This document shows, piece after piece, positions 35,985 to 45,950 of a stretch of DNA of 64,000 nucleotides. The DNA is from Endozoicomonas sp. NE40. GTDB taxonomy: Bacteria; Pseudomonadota; Gammaproteobacteria; Pseudomonadales; Endozoicomonadaceae. The DNA lies in the NCBI RefSeq assembly GCF_040549045.1, contig NZ_JBEWTB010000002.1, positions 4,948,501 to 5,012,500 of the forward strand, written 5' to 3'. The position numbers were made by a program, and so were the translations under genes. Position 1 is the first letter of the stretch. Every line of letters starts with the position of its first letter. Under the pieces are notes generated by a model. It was not told the DNA's origin, searched no databases, and saw only the letters and a list, made by a program, of their open reading frames with translations.

Positions 35985-38900
35985 ATGGAAGAACAAAACA
36001 CTCAGGAATCACCCCTTGATACTGAATCGCCAGCAGCTGCAGAGATTGCTCCTCAAAAGCCTGCTTCCAGAATTGAAACCGCTGTTGCCAACAAGGATTA
36101 CATCATTGATGCATCCCTGGAGAATGTTCGTCTGGAAGTTCGAGGGCCGGACTTTGCCATTATCCATGAGGACGGGTCAGAGCTGACTGTGTTAATGGGG
36201 GGTATCCTGACAGCAACGGGTCAGCCCGTTCGCTTCAGGTTTGCCGATGGCAAGGTACTTGATGGCGATGATTTTCTTGCCAAAGCCAGTCATCATAAGA
36301 ACGTTGATGTGCAGCATGTAGCACAACATCAACCAGAATCAGAACCAGAGGCTGAGCTGGGAGAATATCCTGACAAGTCAGAAACTGAGCCTCAGCCAGA
36401 GCTGCCAGAGCTGGCACAGCAACCGGAAGCTGCCAGTGAATCAGCATTTAATAAGAATTTTGCCGAAGAAATCGGAAAACTGAAAGAGAATGTCCAGAGT
36501 TCCGGTCGTGATGCTCTTTCTGAGTTCCAGAAGCTGCTCGCCAACGAATTTAACAAGCTGGAAAAAATCACGATTCAGGATGTGCAGGATACCCCGGAAT
36601 CTACAGATAACTCACCGCCCCCTTCTGATTCAACCCCCAGTGCGCCGGAAGTAGAGCTGCCCGAGGTCACCGCCACTGCCGGTGTCGGGCCAGGTTCCGG
36701 TGTTGGTTTTGACTTCACTGTTTCTCTGACCAACTATGGCTCGGTGGAGACAATAACAGGTTTCCATGTTGGCGGTGGTGGTTCAGCGGAATCAGCGACC
36801 AATAGTGAATACAACATTCAACTGGATAATGAAGTCATCAACTATCCGGATTCTGACCAGATTTCTGGCTTTGATGGAATCACGGTCACAGGAGATAACA
36901 GCACTTACTTCACCACGTCAACGATCAGCAGAGTGTTGTCAATCAACGGCGGTGATCTGGCAACGGATGTTCAGGGTGTCACCATCTACAGCCTTCCTGA
37001 TGGCTGGACCATTGAGAATGGTATTTTTAGTGAGGGTGATCCTGATAACGGCATCCCTCCATCCTGGTCGGTAGGAACATCGTCCTTCACCATTATCCAT
37101 CCAACCAACATCCAACAAGGCATATCTACATTTGAACTCCGCTTTGAAGTCAGCTTTATTGAGGAAGCGGCTCGTGAACCCGAAGTTTTCCTGGTTCCCG
37201 CCTATGTAACAGAAGGCAAAATAGCTGATGATTTACAGGGCGAAGTTAAAGGCCAGTCCGCACTCGTATTCAACTTGTTGCACAATGGAGACGAGATCGA
37301 TCTGGGTGCCGGTAATGATGTGGTGGACGCCTCAGTTGGGGACGATATTATTCGCACCGGTGCAGGCGATGACACTATAAAAGGCGGTCCGGGGGCTGAC
37401 ATTATTGATGGTGGAGCCGGAACCGACACCCTTGATTACAGCGGCAGTGTGGCAGGGGCTATATCCAGTGGGGTCGTGGTTGACCTTGGAGCGGGTACGG
37501 CCACGGATGGTTATGGCGATGTCGATACTGAAATCAAAAATATCGAAATCGTTCAGGGGTCTGCTTTTGGTGATGAGCTGACCGGTAGTGGCAATAATGA
37601 CGAACTCTATGGTCTGGGCGGTAATGACACACTGAAAGGCGCTGGTGGTAATGATTTGCTGGATGGTGGTGACGGTGAAGACACCCTGAATGGCGGAGCT
37701 GGAGCAGATACCCTGAATGGCGGGGCTGATGACGATACCCTCAATGGCGATGGTGAAGCCGATATTCTCAGTGGCAATGCAGGCAATGATACGCTGAATG
37801 GTGGAGCTGGGGGGGATACGCTATATGGCAATGAGGGGAATGACACACTGTATGGCGATGGAGAAGATGACGAACTCTTCGGAGGAGCCGGGGAGGATAC
37901 CCTGTACGGTGGCGATAACGATGATACCTTATCCGGTGGGGATGATAAGGACACATTATTCGGGGGCGCAGGTAACGATAATCTTTCTGGTGATGAAGCT
38001 GATGACACGCTGTTTGGTAACGAAGGTAATGACACTCTGACCGGTGGTAATGGTAACGATACTGTTGAAGGAAACAACGGAAATGATACTTTTATCAGTG
38101 GAGCCGGGACTGACTTTTACTATGGCGGCGATGGTGATGATAAAGCGGACTACAGCAATCGCAATGCAAACATCGTTGCAAACTTAACGAAAGGCGAGGT
38201 GATCAAACGAGATACCGGGGAGTTTGATACTCTGGACAGTATCGAGGATATCGTCGGTACTAATTATAACGACACTCTGGTCGGTGATGGTTCTGGTAAT
38301 GAATTATCGGGAGGCGAAGGCGATGATATTCTGATCGGTGGTGATGGAGCCGATTTATTAGACGGTGGGCAGGGTACTGACACCGTGGATTATTCCCTCA
38401 AAACTGATCTGCTAACCCCTCAGACTAATGCGATTATCATTAACCGGGCAGATTCTGAAGTCACTGTCGAGGATGGTAGTGGCGCAACGGATACTCTAAA
38501 AAATATAGAAAAGATCATTGGTTCCGCAGGCTCAGACACCATTGATTACAGCACTCTCACTAGTGGAGTTACAGCATCGCTTGAGAGTGGCAACGCTGAG
38601 TTTACTGTTGCCAGCCAGACTTATACGGATCAATTCAGCAGTATCGAAAACATCACAGGGTCGGAGCAGAGCGATACGCTGACGGGTAGTGATTCCGACA
38701 ATACATTACTGGGCGGCGATGGTGACGATACCCTTATTGCACGAAGGGGTAGCGACATTTTTAATGGTGGTGATGGCAATGATGATACCCTGGATTTCTC
38801 AAACTCGGACTTTGCTATAACCGCTGACCTGTCCACCGGTGTTGGTAGCGATACCAGCGGCGATGCCGATGACCAGATTCTGAATATTGAAAATCTGGTG

Positions 38901-41900
38901 GGCAGTAGTAAAGGCGATACCCTGACAGGTGACAATGAGGTAAACGATCTGCAGGGCGGTGGAGGTAATGACTCCCTGTCAGGCGGTGCCGGAGCTGATA
39001 CTTTAGATGGTGGCGCAGGCGAGGATACTGCTGATTATTCTTCAGACACTAATGCTATTACGATTAACCGGGGAGATAGTTCGGTCTCCGTTCTGGATGG
39101 TAGCGGCGCAGCTGACACACTGACTGATATTGAAATCATCACTGGTTCCACAAACTCTGACACCATTGATTACAGCTCCGTTACAAGTGTTGGTGTTATC
39201 GCTTCCCTTGAAAGCGGCACTGGTACGTTTAACGGCGTTACAGATACATTCAGCAGCATCGAGAACATTACGGGATCGGGTCAAGACGACGTGCTGACAG
39301 GGAGTAGTTCCAACAACACATTACTCGGTGGCAATGGCAACGATACCTTTTATGCAAGAGGTGGCAGCGATATTTTTAATGGCGGTGTTGGTAACGATAC
39401 CCTGGATTTCTCAAACTCCGCCTATGCCATAACCGCAGACCTTTCTACCGGAGTTGGCAGTGATACCAGTGGCGATGCCAATGACCAGATTATTGATATA
39501 GAAAATCTGGTGGGCAGTAATCAAGACGATACGTTGACCGGTAACGGTGATGTAAACCATCTAAAAGGCGGCGGAGGTGTTGACACCCTGAGCGGTGGAG
39601 CCGGTGATGACGTATTAGAAGGTGGAAGTGGAAACGACATTCTGACAGGTGGCACCGGAGCCGATACGATAGACGGTGGCGAAGGCAGTGACACTGCTGA
39701 TTATTCTTCAGACACGGCTGCTATCACGATTACCCGGACAGACAGCTCGGTTTCCGTTCAGGATGGCAATGGAGACAATGATGAGTTGATTAGCATAGAA
39801 ACCATTGCAGGTTCCGACCATATAGACACCATTGACTACAGTGCTGTTTCCGCTGCGGTTGAGGTTTCACTTGTTAACAATACGGGAGAGCTTCGTTATA
39901 GTAATCAGTTTAAAGATTCTTTCAGCAGTATCGAGAATGTTATCGGTACTGACTATAACGACAAACTCACCGGTAATGGTTCTGACAATGAGTTACGGGG
40001 TGGCGACGGCGATGATACTCTGGTCGGCGGTGCCGGAGCCGATGTCTTAAATGGTGGCGTCGGTAATGATACTGCTGATTATTCAGAGGATGCTAATGCC
40101 ATTACAATTAACCGGCTAGACGCTTCTGTCACCGTTCTGGATGGCAGTGGGGCAACAGACACACTGACTGATATTGAAATCATCACTGGCTCCTCGCACT
40201 CAGACACCATTGATTACAGCAAAGTTACTAGTGGTGTTGTCGCTTCTCTTGACGATGGTACCGCTGAATTTACCGTTGGCAATCAAACTAATACTGATCA
40301 GTTCAGCAGCATTGAAAACATCACGGGGTCGGATCAGATCGATGTACTGACGGGTAGTGATTCCGACAACACATTACTGGGTGGCAAAGGCGACGATACC
40401 TTTTACGCAACAAAGGGCAACGACACCTATGATGGTGGTGATGATATTGATACCCTGGATTTCTCAAATTCCGATTTCGCCGTGACGGCTGATCTTTCCT
40501 CAAGCTCTTATACCAGCAGTGGTGGCGGCAATGGCCAGATTTCGAATATAGAAAACCTGGTGGGCAGTAGCAAAGATGACACTCTCACTGGTAACAGTGA
40601 TGCAAACCATCTGGAAGGGGGCGGAGGTAATGACACCCTGACGGGCGGTGATGGAGCCGATATTCTGGATGGTGGGGAAGGGACTGATATTGTGGACTAT
40701 TCGTCACAGTCCAGCGCACTCACTATCGCTCTGGATTCCGGGAACTTCTCTTTTGTTGGTGGAGACACTTTAACAGGGATTGAAGGAATTATCGGCTCGA
40801 CCAGTGATGATACATTCATTAGTGATGAAGCCAATAATACTTTTGATGGGCATACAGGTACAGATACCATCGATTACAGTACAGCTTCTGTCACCGGTGC
40901 CTTGAAAGCCAGCCTGACTGACCAGCTTGCTACGTATGTCTACAATGGCAATGATTACACAGACATCCTTTTGCGGATAGAAAATCTGGTGGGTACGGAT
41001 CATGAAGATGTGCTTGTAGGAGATAGCGGGGTCAATGAAATTTCTGGTGGTGCCGGAGAAGATCGAATTGATGGGCGTGGTGGAAACGATAAACTCGATG
41101 GTGGCGCAGGTTACGATACTGTCGTTTTTGAAAATGCCAGAGCAGGTATCGATTTAACAATAAGTAATAATAATACCACATGGTCGCAGGTAAAGATTGG
41201 CGGCGTCAATGAAGGCGAGTTGTACCAAATAGAATGGGTGGTGGGTAGTAACTTTGACGACAAAATAACCGGAAACACTGATACCACCCAATTATATGGT
41301 CTTGGTGGTAATGATCTTCTTGATGGTGGAGTGGGTAACGATATCCTTGATGGCGGAGAAGGTAACGACGAACTGATAGGTGGCTCTGGCTCTGACAAAC
41401 TTATTGGCGGTAAAGGTGACGACATTCTGATAGGTGGTTCTGGAAATGATCTCTTTTTTGGTGGTATTGAGGACGATACAGACTTCGATGGTGTTGATAC
41501 TGATGGTTTTGATACGGTCAGCTTTTCCGATCAGACCTCCGGGGTTACTGTGGATCTTTCTCTCCAAAATACTCCTTACCTGGCTCCGGATAATGGCGAA
41601 GGCAGTAGATTTGAACGAATGTACAGTATAGAAGCAATCACTGGCTCCCAAGGTGCTGATACCCTGACAGGTATCGCCGGTGCAACACTTAAAGGTGAAG
41701 CTGGGGACGATACACTTAATATTGATTTCTCGAAACTGACTGATACTACTACTCGTCTGGGCGGCAGTGATAATAAAACTCTTCTGGATGGTGGTGACGA
41801 CAACGATACGCTGCATATCAAATCCGCCAGTGGCTCCTTCAATCTGGGTGACTATAAAGACCTGATTGATAATATGGAAACCATTGACCTCAGCAGCAAC

Positions 41901-42080
41901 TCAGACACCCTTGATATCACCATCAACCTGAGCGATATTGATGAGATGACTGACGGAGGCAATACTCTGGAAGTGAAAGTTGACAGCAATGATGTTGTTA
42001 TGATCAACGGCAACTTCGAAGCGATCGATGGTTTGTCATACTCTGAAAGCGGTAATACATTGACTGTTTATTATGTCTGA
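35985..42080 (+). CDS. Giant RTX repeat protein secreted by a type I system
   Basis: The 2,031-residue acidic protein has no signal peptide. Residues 1-235 form an N-terminal region with a small beta domain (IIHEDGSELTVLMGG) and a Pro/Glu-rich linker; about 235-410 are a beta-sandwich domain. From about residue 439 calcium-binding GGxGxDxLx nonapeptides appear (dense at 526-716), then four long modules (801-1570) mixing RTX repeats with a conserved beta segment (IENITGS, DTIDYS). The last 100 residues are a non-RTX beta region ending in LTVYYV, as expected for a type I secretion signal. It is followed by its ABC exporter gene. Likely an adhesin or biofilm matrix protein; no toxin-type enzyme domain is seen. 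Confidence 0.93.
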   Translation: MEEQNTQESPLDTESPAAAEIAPQKPASRIETAVANKDYIIDASLENVRLEVRGPDFAIIHEDGSELTVLMGGILTATGQPVRFRFADGKVLDGDDFLAKASHHKNVDVQHVAQHQPESEPEAELGEYPDKSETEPQPELPELAQQPEAASESAFNKNFAEEIGKLKENVQSSGRDALSEFQKLLANEFNKLEKITIQDVQDTPESTDNSPPPSDSTPSAPEVELPEVTATAGVGPGSGVGFDFTVSLTNYGSVETITGFHVGGGGSAESATNSEYNIQLDNEVINYPDSDQISGFDGITVTGDNSTYFTTSTISRVLSINGGDLATDVQGVTIYSLPDGWTIENGIFSEGDPDNGIPPSWSVGTSSFTIIHPTNIQQGISTFELRFEVSFIEEAAREPEVFLVPAYVTEGKIADDLQGEVKGQSALVFNLLHNGDEIDLGAGNDVVDASVGDDIIRTGAGDDTIKGGPGADIIDGGAGTDTLDYSGSVAGAISSGVVVDLGAGTATDGYGDVDTEIKNIEIVQGSAFGDELTGSGNNDELYGLGGNDTLKGAGGNDLLDGGDGEDTLNGGAGADTLNGGADDDTLNGDGEADILSGNAGNDTLNGGAGGDTLYGNEGNDTLYGDGEDDELFGGAGEDTLYGGDNDDTLSGGDDKDTLFGGAGNDNLSGDEADDTLFGNEGNDTLTGGNGNDTVEGNNGNDTFISGAGTDFYYGGDGDDKADYSNRNANIVANLTKGEVIKRDTGEFDTLDSIEDIVGTNYNDTLVGDGSGNELSGGEGDDILIGGDGADLLDGGQGTDTVDYSLKTDLLTPQTNAIIINRADSEVTVEDGSGATDTLKNIEKIIGSAGSDTIDYSTLTSGVTASLESGNAEFTVASQTYTDQFSSIENITGSEQSDTLTGSDSDNTLLGGDGDDTLIARRGSDIFNGGDGNDDTLDFSNSDFAITADLSTGVGSDTSGDADDQILNIENLVGSSKGDTLTGDNEVNDLQGGGGNDSLSGGAGADTLDGGAGEDTADYSSDTNAITINRGDSSVSVLDGSGAADTLTDIEIITGSTNSDTIDYSSVTSVGVIASLESGTGTFNGVTDTFSSIENITGSGQDDVLTGSSSNNTLLGGNGNDTFYARGGSDIFNGGVGNDTLDFSNSAYAITADLSTGVGSDTSGDANDQIIDIENLVGSNQDDTLTGNGDVNHLKGGGGVDTLSGGAGDDVLEGGSGNDILTGGTGADTIDGGEGSDTADYSSDTAAITITRTDSSVSVQDGNGDNDELISIETIAGSDHIDTIDYSAVSAAVEVSLVNNTGELRYSNQFKDSFSSIENVIGTDYNDKLTGNGSDNELRGGDGDDTLVGGAGADVLNGGVGNDTADYSEDANAITINRLDASVTVLDGSGATDTLTDIEIITGSSHSDTIDYSKVTSGVVASLDDGTAEFTVGNQTNTDQFSSIENITGSDQIDVLTGSDSDNTLLGGKGDDTFYATKGNDTYDGGDDIDTLDFSNSDFAVTADLSSSSYTSSGGGNGQISNIENLVGSSKDDTLTGNSDANHLEGGGGNDTLTGGDGADILDGGEGTDIVDYSSQSSALTIALDSGNFSFVGGDTLTGIEGIIGSTSDDTFISDEANNTFDGHTGTDTIDYSTASVTGALKASLTDQLATYVYNGNDYTDILLRIENLVGTDHEDVLVGDSGVNEISGGAGEDRIDGRGGNDKLDGGAGYDTVVFENARAGIDLTISNNNTTWSQVKIGGVNEGELYQIEWVVGSNFDDKITGNTDTTQLYGLGGNDLLDGGVGNDILDGGEGNDELIGGSGSDKLIGGKGDDILIGGSGNDLFFGGIEDDTDFDGVDTDGFDTVSFSDQTSGVTVDLSLQNTPYLAPDNGEGSRFERMYSIEAITGSQGADTLTGIAGATLKGEAGDDTLNIDFSKLTDTTTRLGGSDNKTLLDGGDDNDTLHIKSASGSFNLGDYKDLIDNMETIDLSSNSDTLDITINLSDIDEMTDGGNTLEVKVDSNDVVMINGNFEAIDGLSYSESGNTLTVYYV
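38388..40694 (+). repeat. Four long tandem modules inside the RTX gene
   Basis: Modules start at the codon for D in DYS at 38388, 39033, 39699 and 40077 and end at about 40694. Three are 618-666 bp; the third (378 bp) lacks the LDFSNS part. They share segments such as IENITGS, LGGxGDDT, LDFSNS and IENLVGS. They arose by duplication and can recombine. Confidence 0.75.
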
Positions 42081-42081
42081 T

Positions 42082-42100
42082 GGCTGACTGATAGTCAGCC
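42082..42100 (+). terminator. Hairpin between the RTX and exporter genes
   Basis: A perfect 8-bp stem (ggctgact/agtcagcc) with a 3-base loop directly follows the RTX stop. There is no T-run. It could reduce but not stop transcription into the exporter gene. Confidence 0.4.
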
Positions 42101-42176
42101 CCCGTGTTGGGTGTTACCCTGAAGGGCATAGACGTTTCGCTCGACCCAACCTGCGATATCTTGTCATGGATGACCT

Positions 42177-44276
42177 ATGCCAACCACTGAACAACCTTTC
42201 CATGCTTCCAGCCTTTCTGATGCTTTTTTAACACTGGTTCGCCTGTCGGGCGCGGATCTTTCTGCCGAGGTGAGCCGGGAGTTATTGCTGCAAGGGATGG
42301 ATGTCAGACAACTGCAACAGCGCTGTGAACGGTTTGGATTAACCTGCCAGCGTAGTCTGTCTGCACTGGGTAAACTGCCTGAAACCGCTTTCCCATGCCT
42401 GTTGCAGATGAAAGGCAAACGTTTTGTTGTGGCACTGGCAGCCCGGCAGGGTGAGTTGCAGGTGCTGGATAAACAGGGCCAGCCGGTCTGGATAAAAGAA
42501 AGCGTTATTGGCAGTCGCTTTTCCGGAGTCTGCTATGCCATTCATAAAGCAGGGGAGCCTGATGCCCGGATTCCAGCAACGGCTTTCGGCTGGTTAAAGA
42601 GAGAGGCCTCGCAACTCTGGGCAAACTATGCTCAGGTGATCGTTGCCACTCTGCTGATTAATTGTCTGACGCTGGCTGTGCCGGTTTTTACCCATTTTGT
42701 ATTTGACAAGGTGTTGCCGAATTATGCGACAGAAACACTGGTGGCGGTCACCATCGGCATTGGTCTGGTGATTCTGGCAGACTTTGTCCTGCGCTGGCTC
42801 AGAAGTTTTTATATTGATGATGCCTGTCGACACATTACCCGACAGGCTGAACTGCAACTGATTGACAGCCTGTTGCGTCAGGAAGCTCATCAGGTCAGTC
42901 TGTCACCAGCCCGCCTTGCTCAACAGGCTCAGAGTTTTTCCCGGGTAAAGGAAGCCCTGTCCAGTTCCATTCTTTTAACCGCACTGGATATACCCTTTTT
43001 TATACTGTTTACCGCCGTTATCGGGTTGATAGGTGGCCCGCTGATGTGGGTACCCATAGCGGTTGCAGCGGTTCTGGTTCCGGCATCCATCATCAACTAT
43101 CGTCTGACTCGCAAACGTTCTTCCATAGCGACCACAGCCCAGACAGAAAAGAATGCCTGTCTTCATGAACTGACCCAGGGACTTGAGACCATCCGGGCCA
43201 TGGGAGCAGGGCAGAGCCTTCTGTCCCGCTGGCGGGTTCTGGTGAACAGCAGTAACCGTCATGATTTCAGCCATCGAAGGGTGGGGTCGGTACTGAATGC
43301 TTTTGTTATTTCAGCCAGTCAGATTGTGGTGGTCGCGACGCTGGTCATAGGGGTGTTTTTAATTCAGTCAGGGCAGCTGGCACCCGGCAGTCTGTTTGCC
43401 TGTATCATACTGGGCAGCCGGGCGGTGGCACCGCTGATGAATTTAACCCAGCTGTTAAGCCGGATTAATTTATCAAGACAGGCTCTAAGACAACTTGATC
43501 TTCTTTTTGCCAATTCACCGACAGAAACCACTGACGGGGAAAAACAAAGACTCTACCACTTAATTCCCACGATAGAGTTTAAAGACCTGAGCTTTCGTTA
43601 TCCCAGTGATAATCAGGATACGCTGCAAGGTATTAACCTCAGTATTTCAGCTGGTGAACGGGTAGCCGTTGTCGGTGCTTCCGGTAGTGGCAAGACAACG
43701 TTGATCCGGCTTTTATCCGGTGACCTGATACCTGACAGTGGGCGTGTTTCCGTGTCCGGTCATGATCTGGCTGGCCTGCATCTGGCGGATGTACGACAAC
43801 ATTTGAGTGTATTGCATCAGCAGCCTTTTGTGTTCAGTGGTACGCTACGCAGCAACTTATTGCTGGGCAATGCCTCTGCCAATACAGCGGAGCTTGACCG
43901 CGCCTGCTTTATTACCGGGCTGGATCAATGGGTGAGCCGTTGTCGTAAAGGCTATGAACACCCGATCGGGGAGTGCGGCAGTAATCTGTCGGGTGGACAG
44001 AAACAGGCGCTGTGCCTGTCCCGAACCTTGCTTCACAGTGGTAGTCTGCTGGTTCTGGACGAGCCAACCAGTGCCATGGATAATCTGTCGGAGGCTCAGT
44101 TCTGCCAGCGGTTACCCGACTATCTGAGTGAAGACCAGACGTTATTGCTGGTAACGCACCGGGCCAGTCTGTTACAGCTTGTGGATCGCATTATTGTGTT
44201 AGCCCATGGCAGGGTGGTGGCTGATGGGGCAAGGGACGAGATACTGAAAAAGATGCAGGCCGTTCGCACCAGCTGA
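42177..44276 (+). CDS. Type I secretion ABC transporter (permease/ATPase)
   Basis: The 699-residue protein has an N-terminal C39-like domain (about 10-125) without a catalytic Cys, as in RTX exporters; a transmembrane domain of about six helices (150-410); and a nucleotide-binding domain with Walker A VGASGSGKTTL (about 495-505), signature NLSGGQKQALCLSR, Walker B LLVLDEPTSAMD and H-loop VTHRAS. It is of the LapB/RtxB kind and lies directly downstream of its likely substrate gene. Confidence 0.93.
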   Translation: MPTTEQPFHASSLSDAFLTLVRLSGADLSAEVSRELLLQGMDVRQLQQRCERFGLTCQRSLSALGKLPETAFPCLLQMKGKRFVVALAARQGELQVLDKQGQPVWIKESVIGSRFSGVCYAIHKAGEPDARIPATAFGWLKREASQLWANYAQVIVATLLINCLTLAVPVFTHFVFDKVLPNYATETLVAVTIGIGLVILADFVLRWLRSFYIDDACRHITRQAELQLIDSLLRQEAHQVSLSPARLAQQAQSFSRVKEALSSSILLTALDIPFFILFTAVIGLIGGPLMWVPIAVAAVLVPASIINYRLTRKRSSIATTAQTEKNACLHELTQGLETIRAMGAGQSLLSRWRVLVNSSNRHDFSHRRVGSVLNAFVISASQIVVVATLVIGVFLIQSGQLAPGSLFACIILGSRAVAPLMNLTQLLSRINLSRQALRQLDLLFANSPTETTDGEKQRLYHLIPTIEFKDLSFRYPSDNQDTLQGINLSISAGERVAVVGASGSGKTTLIRLLSGDLIPDSGRVSVSGHDLAGLHLADVRQHLSVLHQQPFVFSGTLRSNLLLGNASANTAELDRACFITGLDQWVSRCRKGYEHPIGECGSNLSGGQKQALCLSRTLLHSGSLLVLDEPTSAMDNLSEAQFCQRLPDYLSEDQTLLLVTHRASLLQLVDRIIVLAHGRVVADGARDEILKKMQAVRTS

Positions 44277-44300
44277 TGCGAACCTTCTGTATTTATCTGA

Positions 44301-45936
44301 TCACCTGTTTCCAGGCAGACATAGTCGGTACAGCCGGTGTAACGCTCTGAACAGCCGCAGCAGCAGGTCTCTGTGAACAGACTGAGCCTTCTCTATGGTT
44401 TTACCCAGCTCATCCTGACCAGCATGGAACTGTTCAGCAAGCGCCTGTTCAGTTTCTTTCAACCGGTTACCGGCAGCCGTTGCGAAGGCTCCGGGTAACT
44501 GCTGTGACTGCTGATACAAGGCTTCAGCACTTTCTACCTGCTTTTTCATCAGTTTCACAGACGCAAGCTGTGATTGAATCATTCTGTGTCGCTGGGCGCC
44601 GGATTCATTATTCTGCGAATCCTGTCGTGCGCTCTGGTCACTGATTAAGCGAGTCTGTTTCTGTAGTTCATCGCTGGCACTGGACATAATATCGGTCAGC
44701 TGCCCACAGGCCTCCTGTACCGCTGCCTGAATGGTTTCAGGTTCATGGCGTGACAGGGCCTTCTGGATAGAATCCAGCGTCTGGTTGTGGGAATCGGTAT
44801 GACCATGAATCTCTGTAAGCGTTGAAAGTTGTTTTTCATGCTTTTCAAGCAGTTCTTTATTGTAAGTGCTGGTGCTGCGATGAATATCGGTCAATGCCGA
44901 GAGCTGCTGTTCATGCTTTTCAAGCAACGCCTTATTATTGGTCTGGGCATGGTTATGAATATTAACCAGGGCTGAGAGCTGTGTTTGTGAGGTTTTCTGT
45001 GTGTGCCTGCTGATTCGACAACAGATTCTGCAAGTGTTGCTCTATATTCACCAGCGCCTGTTCTGATTCTGCCGAGTGAGATGGAGAGTGTGCTGGAGAG
45101 TGAGAAGCGGAGCTGCTTTCAGAGTTACCCTGTTGTTTATTACTGTGCTTTTCAATACCAGCCGTGAACGATGTCATGGCATATTCATAAATCCAGTTTG
45201 AATAGCTGTTGCTGAAAAGGGTGGCAGCCTTGTTGACGCTCATAGCCAGAGCGCCAAGTACCACGGAACTGGCCAGACCGGTCAGCGAGGTGCCAAAGGC
45301 GGTTCCCATTCCGGCCAGAGGTTGCTCCAGATGCTTGATCAGAAAAATAAGTGTTTCAGTAATCTCCTGTTCGCCAGTCAGACCCATGGACAGATTGCTG
45401 ATCATGCCAGAGATGGAACCTACCGTCGCTGAAAGACCAATAAAGGTACCCAGAAGTCCCAGATATATCAGCAGGTTGACAAAGTAACTGATACGAATAC
45501 GGCGTTCATCAAAACGGTTGTTAGCGATATTCACCATACTGCGGGCAACCGGTGTTGGAATCTCTGGAATTTCACCGGTTTCTTTTGTACTGTTTTCCAG
45601 GCTTTTATACAAATCCCCCATGATGAACATTTTATGCTTGTAGTTCAGCAAAGCCTGGGCATCACGGGATTCAAACAGTATGGTGTCAAGGTCGCATAAT
45701 GCCCTGAGGTCACACTTCAGGCGATAGAGATTGCGAAAGCAGATAGAGACTCCCACCATAAACACGGTCGCAATCATACCGTTCATAATAATGTTGGATT
45801 GCACTACGTGGGAGACAGTATCCCGGGCAAGAAACAGAACAACACCGGTGCCTGCCAGAACCGTATACATCCTGCGGTAATAACGATTCATATAGTCTGG
45901 GCTTTTGACTCGAACCGCATGCATGATTTCAGACAT
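44301..45936 (-). CDS. MotA/TolQ/ExbB-type channel protein with long coiled-coil tail (ZorA-like; frameshifted)
   Basis: The N-terminal part has helices at about 25-40 and 48-68 and the conserved pair at about 150-180 and 210-235 (LIYLGLLGTFIGLSATVG; MGTAFGTSLTGLASSVVLG), which is the MotA/ExbB proton-channel signature. A long cytosolic tail follows with repeats of about 27 residues (LLEKHEQQLSALTDIH, LLEKHEKQLSTLTEIH). The two parts are in different frames; the switch lies between about 44965 and 45015, where the tail frame continues upstream as QLSALVNIHNHAQTNNKALL. A protein of about 540 residues is restored by removing one base. Such a tail is known from ZorA. It is co-oriented with the TolC-type gene, 15 bases downstream of it. 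Confidence 0.75.
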
Positions 45937-45950
45937 AGGATTCCCCGGTA

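Noticed and set aside
36000..36450. LapA-type retention and LapG cleavage site in the RTX N-terminus
   Set aside because: No TAAG-like di-alanine cleavage motif is seen and no lapD or lapG genes are in the window.
37202..41842. Several minus-strand frames rich in Ser and Pro across the RTX gene
   Set aside because: These are complements of the repeated GGxGxDxL codons and have no independent support.
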